From Metellina segmentata (lineage: Eukaryota > Arthropoda > Arachnida > Araneae > Tetragnathidae): a DNA stretch of 64,000 nucleotides. A model generated the notes under the pieces. The model saw nothing but the letters and a program-made list of their open reading frames with translations. It ran no database searches and was not told where the DNA came from. The DNA lies in NCBI GenBank assembly GCA_947359465.1, contig OX375879.1:119118557-119182556 (forward strand). Reading direction: 5' to 3'. Both the position numbers and the translations under genes were made by a program. This document shows, in pieces, positions 35,901 to 47,900 of this stretch. The first letter of the stretch is position 1. Every line of letters starts with the position of its first letter.

Positions 35901-38900
35901 AATCACCCCCTATTACCCTTCGTTTCCATGACAAACAACTAAACTGTTCAGTGAAAACATTTTTTTCACCTTATACTGATTGTAAAGGATTAGTACCTAT
36001 TCCTGCTCCACATCCTTTCACAGACCGCACAGCTTTGCCAAAGGATGATGCACTTAGTGAGTCATCAAAGAACCAGCATTCTTCTGGAAGTAACTATATA
36101 GCATCAAGTGAAGGGGTATGTTTTTCAGTGCTTTTCATTTCTGTTGAATTACAATTATGGTTTTTAAACAGCTGGAGATACTTAAAAATTTCCCTCAATC
36201 TCTAATGCAGCCTTTGGCAAACTCTTTGGCGCACTGTTCTTGGACCTGGTAGCCCAGTTTAGAAGAGTAACAGATTAGCAACCGGAGGGCTGAGAGTTTG
36301 AAATTGGGTCCACTGAAAGACCATTGTATGCGCTGAGGCTGGTACATGTTAAATATGTGTGGCGTCAAATGTCCTCATGTTGGCATGGTGTTGAAGTTTG
36401 GAGAGTGGGGTTCCAGCTCAGATGTTAGAGATATAATTGTCACCTGAAGTTGTGATACGGACTTGTCACCTGACATTACAATGTGTTGGCCTAGGACAGT
36501 GAAGGCTAACCTTCTGAGCTCGATGTGTCGAAAGCCTGGAAAACCTAGCTTAACTCGGGTGCCCATGTCACTTCTACAAATATCCATAATTTTGTGATGT
36601 TTGCAACCTTAGTAAAAAAAGTTTTATTTACTGATATATTGATTTATTAAAAACGCAAAACCAAATAATTCTTTACACTAGGGACTTTTTGTTGGATTGC
36701 AATTTTCTGTAAAAGGTTAACAGGTTTCTTACCTCTGAAACAGCGTTGTTGGACTGACTCCTTATACAAAAAAAATTTAAAACGCTACACTAAGTGACAA
36801 ACAACAAATATAGTATAGGGATTGTGGTGATTTAAACAAAAACATCTGACATGTAGAATGACCTCTTGAGCACTGTCTTTATTTATTCTACCTCTTCCTC
36901 TCCTCTACATAAGCACCCCATTGTGCACAGTAAGTGCAGCATGCATGGACTGTTCTTGGGCAAAGACCTAAAATGTCCTGGCATGTCACCTTTGCCACAC
37001 ATGTCATAGATTTGCCATCATAGTCCTACAATCTTTCTTTCAGGATTGTCTGGGACAGTCACCGTAGCCCATTGTAATTCTCCAGTGTGGTGTTAATTTA
37101 CAACCTACCATGTCCCCTTGTATCTCAATGTTTCTTGTAACCTTTATGTGGGAAGACTTGAAATTAGCCACAAAAAAAATTTGCAATGTGTGAACTGGCC
37201 CTACTCTGTTTAGCCTCTGCTTGTATGTAGTGAGCAAAAAGTATTTACTGAAGAGTAGTTCAATCAATCAGTTGTCATCCTAACACTGGTGCCAACTCCT
37301 AAAGGGGTGAGCTCCTTTTGTTCTATAGAAATACATTTCTATCCAACACAAGCTCTGATTCTATAGAAATACATTTTTATAGAATTGACTCCTATTTTAT
37401 TGATTGATTTGTACTTTGTGAGAAATTGGGCTTTTGATCAGGGTGTAAAAAAACCCAATTAATCAGATTAAAAAAAATTTAAATAAGATCCCAGTTTTGC
37501 AAAAAAAAATATAAATTTTTTTATTTTATTGATTGATTTGTACTTAGTGAGAAATTGTGCTTTTAGATGCTTTTAATCAGGGTGTAAAAAAAGTCAATTA
37601 ATCAGATTTAAAAAAATTTAAATGATTTTTTAAAATTTAAATCATATTTTATTTAAATATCTGTGTGCCCTATACACTGTTTTTATAATAATTATATATA
37701 AATTTGCTAAATAAAAAATTGAGTTTGTGACATGACATGTAAATCAATATTTATTTTTAGTAAACAATCAGAATTTGTGACATGGAAAATCAATATTTAC
37801 TTAAGATTTGTTTAACGTTAAAACACAAGTTGACATCCTACATAGTTTTTCTTGAGAAAATTACATCATCATGTAACAAATTTATCAGGTAGTGTAAAGT
37901 AACAGACCTAAACTATAGCCAAGAAGTAGAATAGAGGGCAGAAATGATCAGACTATAGTAAATTCTAATAAAACTGCTGAGCAACAATAATAAATGAATT
38001 TTACTTAGTTTTAATTCATTATGAATCTTTCTTCCTGCTGACATTTTAATGGCTGTGTGTGGGTGTGAAAATGTATATTTTTACTCTCTAATCTATTGCA
38101 CACTACAAAAATAAGCTAACTGACACATGCCTAAAAAAACTTTACTTCCCACTTGTGTGTGTTTTTACTAATAAAATCAGTCACCTCTTTAGTTTATACT
38201 TTTGAATCAAACTGTTGCATACATCCTTTAAGTGTTTATATTAAGAGAGCTGTTAATCAGGAATGCTTATACATTACTCTTCCTGGCATTTAGATTTATG
38301 ATGTCATGTGTTTACATTACTATTTCCAGTATATAGTATATTCTAATAAGTTACACTTCTGGCTGTTGCAATCTTTTATAATATGCAGTAATTGGCCCAG
38401 TTCCCTCTTAGCTGGGTGTAAAAGATTGCAACAGCCAGTTGTAACTTATTAGAATCTCTAATATTATAAAAATAAGTGTTTGTCTGTCTGTTTCTTGCTG
38501 CAAAATCCTGACAATTCTATGGTACTTACAGCAATGAGATTTGGCACACAGGTAGTCCGAATTTTTACAATTTTTGGGTCGTGGCGAATTTTAAAGTTCA
38601 ATTTAGAAGACTTTTAAATGAATTTAATAGTTTCATTCTCCATCGCTTTTTCAAACACTGAGAACTTTTTCTACCTGTGTGACCTTGCAGTCAGGGTTTG
38701 AAAACATGCCAGGGTTTTTTCAAGTGCAAAACACAGAAAATTATTTGTTTTCATTTCCGCTTTGATTTTGCATGGACGAATAAATTTCCAGCCAGGTGAT
38801 AAATCTTTTAACTGAAGTCAGTTCTTTTTTCTATCTCCTAGACCGTTAAAGATAAAGTAAAAATTTCAACGGATTTTAAATCTGCAGAAAATTTCAGTTT

Positions 38901-41900
38901 TATTGATTCCTAAAATTATGATTTTCTTTAAATAAATAATTTTTTTAATTAAATATAACTTTAACGGATTTGAAATCTGCGAAAAAATTTTACACCAGAT
39001 TAATACTGTACACTTTGGGTAACGCGGGGCTAGGCATGCAGTGTTAGTATTCTTTATTCTGGAAACAGTAATGTTAACACACATGACATCATAAATCTAA
39101 ATGCCAGGAAGGGCAATGTATAAACATTCCTGATTAACAGCTCTCATAATATAAACATTTAAAGGAAGTATGCAACACGTAGAATTCAAGTTTCACCTCA
39201 CCAGTTCCTTCCACGGGGCAAATTGCACCTCCGATTGCTACAGCTAGCTCGGTGTAGGTTTGTAGTTGAGTATCAGATTTCTTTCACAATAGAAATGTGA
39301 AGTCTCATCTGTATCAAATACCCAGGTGCTAGTTGTTATTCTTGACATTCCACTTGCATTAGCTTCGATGACCAAACTTGTTGTTTGCCACCTTCGGGAA
39401 ATTGAGTGGAGTCTTCTTTTCTGGTTCTTTCTTTGTCTTCCTCTGCTTGTCTGTTCTTTTTGGTCTTGTTTTTCATTTGGGGTTTTTCTCAAATTGATCT
39501 TAGGTTTGCTTGGAATAACAGCTTCTTATCTGGCATGCAACCAACTCCTGATATTTGTTACTTTGCTTCAACCTAGTCTTTTCAGCCAGCAGTTCACTCA
39601 GGACCTTGTCAGCTTTGAAATCATCATCCTTCCATCTGTATATTGCTTGGACTATACCCACGTACACTGGTGGTAGGTATCTGGTGAGTTGGAACGCCTG
39701 ATACAAGTCCTGGATGGGCTTCCCATAGTCGCCTAGCTAGGCTGAAATCTGCTTCAATTGTGCTGCATATATCCCAATGTTCTTGTCCGGACATACATGG
39801 CATAAGAAGAATTTGTCAGTAAGGTCGATCACTGTAGCTCTTGAATCAGGTCTGAAATGTTTCTCCCAGGATCTTCCATGCAGCTACAGGGTCTTCATAT
39901 CCTGCTATTAATAAGCAATATTCCTTCCCTGAAGATAAATAAATTGCACTGTAGGCCCGATCTTTACGGGTTATAATCCTTCTAGAGCTTCTGATATGTA
40001 TATTTTGGGGATTTTCTCTTAAGTAACAATCCTCCAACTTCCCTTTTCCATCAGCAAGACCTTGATGTCTTCTTTCCAGGTGCTATAGTTGGTGGCGTTA
40101 AGTCTGGACAGACGGCTCCATGTTGAGAAGGGTGTTTAAGGGATTTTTCGTTAACTCTCCACTTGATCAATAGGCCCGCCGTCTCAAGTTATTTTTAAAA
40201 TGCCACTGCGTAGCTAGCCCTGCGTTGCCCGTGCCTTTTTCAAACCAACACCACGGTCAACCCCGTGATGTAAATTATTAATCTGGTGTAAAATTTTCTG
40301 CAGATTTCAAATCCGTTGAAATTTTTAATCTATCTTTAGCGATTTTGATTTTACGAAAAAGAATTAACAATCCCAGTAAAATGTTTTTTATTTTTTGCTC
40401 TAATTCCCTGAATTGGAATAGGACAGGAAATGTAATCTGTTTCTTTTATCGTTTGGCTGAAAAATCTTTCCTCCGCGCAAAATCAAAGCAAAAATGGAAA
40501 AAAATTTAGAATCTTCCGTAATGAAAAAAACTTGGCATGATTCCAAAGCCTGATGGCAAGGTCACGTGGGTAGAAAAGTCTAGTTTCTGGTGTTTCTTCT
40601 CTCTGCGGTAGAAACGTGTTGAAGAACCTGTTGGAGAATAAAACTATTAAATTCATTTTAAAATGTTCCAGATTGAATTTTTAAATTCGCCGCAACCCAA
40701 AAATTGCAACAAATTCATACTATCTGTGTGCCAAATCTCATTGCTGTAAGTGCCATAGATCGTCAGGATTTTGCGACCGCAAAACATACAAACGCTTCCT
40801 TTTATAATAGTAGGTATAGTTTTAAATTAGCCAGTGATTGGTTATTTCGTGGGTAACTGGTCCATAACAATTAATTGACTTCTAAGATCAATTTGAGTAC
40901 CATGCAGTGTATTAAAATAAACTATCACTTTCTATTAGGCTGATATGAACCTCAGTTGATAAAAGTACACGTGACGAAGTCTTTAAAAATCTAAACTAGT
41001 ATTAAAAAGATGACAAATGAATTTAAGTTAAAATTAAAATATTACCATCAACTCTTAGTTACTAATAACATTGTAAAGTAAGTAATAACTTGATCAAGAG
41101 AGATCAAGCAAATATGTGATTAAACAAGCGAGAGCGGGAATACTGGTACTACAGATTGCAACCACTTTTATAATATTATAAAATATCATGTGACAATTTT
41201 TGCATAGCCATGAGATTTACATAAAGTATGAATTATCAAATATGTTGCTTAGTAAAATTCAGAAAAGAAAGGTAAGGTTTTTCCTAACAATATTTACATT
41301 ATTTTTAATTTGAGAAAGTTAAAAGCTATTATATATTAAGTGCTCCAAACACTTTAACAAAAATGTGATGCCTAGATACTAAGTATTGGAATACTGTTGT
41401 CATGTCACACCTGAGAAAAAGCTCTTGAGTACTCGTATATTTATTAATAAATCACTTTTCATTTTTGTAGGGGACTTCGAGTTGTGGATCCGATGAGTCC
41501 GACTGCGTTCTTGAACCTAAACAAATCGAAGCGGTTACTGACTATCTTAAGAAAAAAGAAAACGAACGATCAGTGCCTGTCGAAATAGTAAAAGGAATTG
41601 TGTCAGACGTGAACAGAGTCCTGAGATATTGGGCTAAAGGTAAGAATTCTTACAGATCTTATCCCCTGAAGTGTTACACTTTCTCCTTTATGAGTCTGTG
41701 GTGACATACTGGGTATGTTTCTCTTGTTTTGCTGGAATGTGGATTAAGGGGTTCTATATAATCATAAAGGAAGTTTTAAAAAACAACTTACCCTTATTAA
41801 TTGATAAAATATTTTGTAATATCGTTCGTTTACGCCGCTTATTATTGACTGATGATATAAGAGAATGTAGCTTGTAAGCAGCTTTCTTAACACTATCATC

Positions 41901-44900
41901 CTTGTTGTTTTTTGCCAAGAAAATGTTCAGTTTCTTGGAGCATGAAAGGACTTCATTGCATATGACTTTGGGGGCTTCCTCTGATTCAGAGTGTTTCAAG
42001 TGTTTCTTCTGATCGATTGGCCATAATATCTTGAACAATATCTCTTTCGGAAGGGGAGTCGTGGCAATGATTAGCATGGGCATGAGAACATCGCCAATGG
42101 ACCGTCCAGAAAGTAAAAAAAATGTTAGTGATGAGTCGAAATTCACTTCTATTCACATGAACTGAAATGGGATTCCTGATACATGTGACATCGTCTCTCA
42201 CAGGTGAACGTTACCTGGATAGCTTTGACGACCATCTGCTCCTGTATGTTCGTTTTCGACAGTCCACTACAGAAATTGTCTTTCCGCAAGATAACGCACC
42301 ATGCCATTGCTCCTGAACGGTATCCGAATGGTTGGATGAACATTCCACGGACCTGCACGTTCTTTCCTGGTCATCAAGGTCACCTGACCTCAATCCAATT
42401 ACCCACATCAGGGATGTAATTGAGAGAGATGTCAGCCTCAGATCACCTTCCATGTAATCCTGAATAGTGGCAGAGTGTTCAGAAGTCGTGGACGTAATGC
42501 TGCCCATTGCTTCCAGTGTCTTGTCGAGTCCATGCCAAGATGAATCGCTGCTGTCATCAATACAAAATGTGGTGCTATTCGTTAATAGACAGGTATCCCT
42601 AATTCAATTGTTCTTCAGCTTTTCAAGATTTTCCAAATTTTAATGCAGGATTTGGTGTTAATTTAATTAATTATATTTTGGCATCAAACTTTCTGAACCC
42701 TACTCCTTCAAATGGTACTTTTTAGCTTTATTTGTTAATCAAATCATATATGTTCAGTTCTTTTAATCGAACAGTTGCTACGTAGAAGAAAATTAGTTTA
42801 CAATAGCATGATTAAAGTGTTTAAAATAGGTTTGTTTTAAAGGTCAATTAAACAAATCAAATCTTCCTGGACTTCAAAATGGTCAAATAATGTGTTTTTC
42901 CTAGTGCAAATTTTATAAAAAAGAAAGCTTTGGAACACAAAGTCATCTAGAAAAGAGAGGTTGTGCAAACACACTCTCACACAAAAGCTGAAGTATTAAT
43001 GGTGAATGCTTAGTTGGTGTTTTAGCTAAAATTCATAAGAGCTTATAGAAGAGCTAATATTTCATCAATAAGAGGTTCTGGGGCACTTAAGGTTTCTGTC
43101 ATTTTGCGGAAGAAAATTCCAGAATGACATTTCTGAAAAGAAATGGCTGTAGTTCTGTTGATGTGAAAAATTTCATTGTATATATTGTAATTACACAACT
43201 CACCCTTTGACATAGTGGTCATCTTGAATGTATTTATCCTAAGTTGTATTAATTATTTCTCTATATAGTTTGAAATATATGTGTGAATATTGTGTTTTAT
43301 ATATTTTCAGGCAATGAAGTTGTTCTTTATGGCTCTTATCTTAGTGGTTTAGCTATTAGTACCTCTAATGTAAACCTTGCTTTGAAATCAAATCAGCGTT
43401 CACAGATTGGTTTCCTGCGGTCTTTTCAAAAAGAACTTTCTAAAGGTAATTTTAAAAAAAATCAGTTTTGTATTGTGTATACTATGTATTGTTTATGGCA
43501 GCAAGTAGGTTGTATGCATCAGACGTAACAACTTTTTAAATTTAAATTACAAAAATTCATTTACCTAATTGCTTTAGTACTGCTTGTTTTTGTTGGACCT
43601 ATCTATCTGTAAACATAAATTTCATCATAAAAACCCAACCATCTGCAAATATATTAATCATGCATGTCACAAATACACTCTATCACAAAAAATCCGACAC
43701 ACCAAGAAGAAGTTGTCCGATCACGATAAAAATTGGTGGGTGGAGAATATGCATATAGAAAATCAAAAGATTCAAATTTCAGAACAATCAAGTGATTTAT
43801 TTCAGAGTTTGACCATTATACAAAGAGAGGAAGTCTTTAAGGCGTTGGTCCACACTCTGGCCTGGATGCAAGCTGTCATACGGTGTGGCATAGACTGATA
43901 AAGTACCTGGATGGTGTCCTGCTGAATTTCTTGCCAAATTGTCTCCAATTGTCAGGCTAAATGGTCAACATTCCAAGATGGTTGAAATCGCCTTCCCATA
44001 ATGTCCCAAATGGGCTCTATGGGAGTGATTTGGAGGCCTAGCTGGCCAAGTAAGTGTTGGGAAAGCTAGAAGACAATTCATAGCAAAACGTTTGAGGCCG
44101 GGCGTTATCTTGTTAAAAAGTAAGTCCAGAGGCAAAAGGAACGGTCGCCTGGTACAGTTGAATGGTAACACAATCAGCCGTAGAATGTCGTCTACGTACA
44201 GCTGTGCTGTAAGTGTGCCAGAAATGACTACCAAAGGGCTATCAAAGGAGATGCACCCTAGACCATAACACTCTGTTGTGGGCATGCAATAGTAATCGCA
44301 GGATCCCCATGCTGCCCTGGACGTCTCCAGACTGTGGTTGCGGTCAGGACGCAGTTGAAAACGGGACTGTCGAACTAAAGCGTATACATCCCTAGTCAGC
44401 ACCGTTCCAAGTTGATCAAGCCCTGCACAACTCCTTGGTGCGTCGGGTTTTTTTTTGGTATATAGTATATTTCACTCATAGATGTGAAATATACACAATT
44501 CTAATAATAAAGAAATTTAAAAGTTCATGCTTTCCATCTTAAAAAACCTTACGTTCTAATTGAACATTTGCATTGCCTTTTTCATGGCAATCCACGTTTT
44601 CTCCTTGATTATTGGTTACAGTATTTTCAATATTTCTTAACTCAATAGTGTTAACCTTGTTTTATGCATAATTCCACCTTTTTTCCCTCTATTTATGGAA
44701 TGTCCTATGATTTCAAACATACCTAAATTCAAATTATTGGCCTATCATGAAACAAAAAATTTACTAGTTAAAAATAATACAATTTTTTTATTCAGTTTTA
44801 CTTTTTGTGTATTTAATAATTATTGCTTGCCCTCTTTAAATAATGCATTTTAAGCATATACACATCTGCCATATTTATATTGGTATATAAAATCTAAGAG

Positions 44901-47900
44901 AAATTCTAATATTTGATCACATTTCACAAATAATTGAAGAGTTTACTGATTAGTACCTTTTTGAAATGCTTGCCACTATTGGCAAAAACAATCAAGAATC
45001 AATGCAAAGTGAATTCTTGTAATTCTTCCTCTAAAAGTCAGGGGTGAAAATCTTCCGCGTTTACGCGGATTTCTGCTTTTGTCTTCTTCTTCTTCTTTTT
45101 TTTTTTTTTTTTGAGAAGTTCCGCTTTTTGTTTTGCAATTTTTTTTTCAGAATTAAATAACATAGAATTACAGCCAAAGAATAAATGTTAAAAAATAAAA
45201 TAAGAAACGTGTGACTATCCTAACTACAGGGATGAGATTCTTCTCAGACTTTTGTAGATATTTCCGACTTTTCTTAAACTTTTGAGTAAATGACCGATTT
45301 CTACAATTTTTTTAAATAAAAAAATTCTGACTTTTGCCCTTTTTTGTCTTCTACAAACGTAAAATGCGTCAAATGAGACATATCGCTAATATTGCACTCC
45401 TAAATTTTGCCAATAAGTTGCAAATTCCTTTTTGAAAAGAATCCTTTGTGATAAGGTTGTTAGTTTAATGGCAAACCTGGAGAACTTGGATTTTGAACTA
45501 GTTAGTATACGTTGTTGCTGTAAATTTCGTAGGTCAAGCTGCAGTTTCATAAGAAAGCGGAGCTGTTATCTAGCGGCCGTGATATGTTATGCGGCGGCAA
45601 AGGTATACCTGAAATATTTTAAGTTTATCAGGTTTTAATGTGATTTTTTTTTTCATCTAGAAAATAAGATGCTCGGCTATTTAACTGATGAGGTTATTTC
45701 GTCTTTTAGGTCAACCTCCGCAAGCGGAAAGTTTAAATTTTCATTTAGAATATTTTAGAAAATCTGTTAAAACTTCTTTCTTTGGCGACTTTAGAAGTGT
45801 GCCAAGGCAGTGGCCACCGCTTTAAACATTGACTGTAACTATTTTGCAACAGAAATTTAAAAAATTTTGCTCCTTTTTAAGGGCAATATTTATGATTGTT
45901 TTGATGAGTTAAATTTTATTTCTTGGATAATACAAGTTATGAAGTAATGGTCTATTATTAGGAAAATAAGAATATTTACGGAAAAATATGAGCCAACGGA
46001 AATTGATTAGAGATTTAAAAAAAAAGGTATTTTATATTCGAAAATAGGTTGTAAATTTGAACTGAATTAAGTTATATTTTATTTACCACAGGGGTCAGCT
46101 TCAGTCTACGTTTATAGCAGTGACAACAATCTTGGTGCTTTTAGTGGTGCACTTCTTAAGTCGCCAAGAAGGAATTATTTCAAATGAGCCAATGAAATCA
46201 AATGACAGTTTGACGAATTATAAAAGAACTTTCTAGAATATTTAAAATGAAAATTTTGAACTTTCCACATGCCGAGGTTGTATACAATAACCGTAACCTG
46301 GTTATCTTAACCTGTTATTACTCGCTACTAGAAGTGCACCAAAAAAAGCACCAAGACCGTTGCCACTTTTATAAACGTAGACTAATGCTGTACTATTTTT
46401 ATTTTTAGTGTCTACTTATTTTTTTCATATAACATTTATGTTATTTAATAAAATTAGTTTTTATTTGATTTATTCAAAATAGCGTTTTTCTTTTATGTTA
46501 ATTTCGTTTTTGTATCAAAGTTTTGGGAAGAATTGCAACTGTTAAAAAAAATTGCACCATTTATGAGATGTTCAAAAATATTCATAAAAATAACATTTTC
46601 AACTTCATACAACTTATTTTATACTATTTACAGAGTTGCCAAGATATTTGTTCTTTTTTGCAAAATTTGAGTTTACGCATGTTTTTAGAATTTTTGTCCT
46701 TTTCCCACTCGAATGCCTGTAACTATAAAGAGTGTGTTTGAAAAGATGCAAAAGAAAAATTGAATAAAGTGCTTTTGAATTATAAAAATACATGCTTGTC
46801 ACAAGTACATATTCTGCACCAGTGGTGCAGCCACAATGGGTTCAAGCCCCCCCCCCCCTCCAAAAAAAATTTCATTGTTTATAGTGAACTTTATAGCTTA
46901 TAAAGCTAAATAATAGGCAAAAAATACATACTTATCATAAACATGGATTCTGTACTAGTGGTACGTTTATGAGTTACTCTCTCATGAAAAAATTTCTGGC
47001 TTCAGCACTGTTCTGTACACAAATATACTATTCTTATTCAGCTATTTTTGTAGTTCAAAATAATGCTGCGTATATTTTCCTTTTTTTCACATTGTGACTG
47101 TTTTTACCCCAATAAAAGAGGCTGAAGAAAAGTTTTGATAATAAGTACTAAATACTATATCATATTGTAATGAATATTGAATAGGAAATTGTCAAAATAT
47201 GCATAATTAAGTATTTCCAATGTTAAATTAAGTAATGCACTACATCATGCATTTAATACATAGTTTCTCTGGTACACATCAAATTAGCAGATTCTGATAT
47301 TTTAGCCAAATCATAAAAAATTATAAGCAATGAAAAATATGGTTACCATATTAGTAACCTGTTCAGTTCTGGAGAATAACAACAGGTTTTCTATGAAAAA
47401 CATGTTATTACGCATATTACTTTACGCATATGAATAAAACCGTACAATTGTCCTCTCTCTGTCCACATTGTATGTTAAAATTTATCTTAGCAGGTACATA
47501 CTAATTTCATTAGGGAGAAAATTTTCAAGTGTTGGCCATTTCAAAGTTTTGGTGCCAATCATGAAAGAAAATTGTTGGAATCAGTGGTTACTAGATAGTT
47601 GTAGAAACCTTTGACATGAATTTGCAAAAAAAAACCTAGAATTAGACCTCTAAAACATCCAAGAAAAGTTGAATTGCTTTAGTTTTGTAAATATTCAATG
47701 TCATTTTGTGTAAAATCTCGTCAAATTATTTTTTTTGAGTTCTAACTGCTATCACATATTTACTATGGAAATATACAACAGTAAAAAACAGGGTTACTTT
47801 TCTGTTTCTAAATACATTCGTAAAGCGCAATGCAATTTTCGTAAATTCAACTATTTTAATTATGTTATTTTAAAAATTATTTTATAGCATTTTACTTTTC

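Noticed and set aside
41754..42146. Minus-strand frame of 130 residues
   Set aside because: It is antisense to a Tc1 remnant on the + strand in its upstream half and lysine-rich AT sequence elsewhere; no domain is visible.
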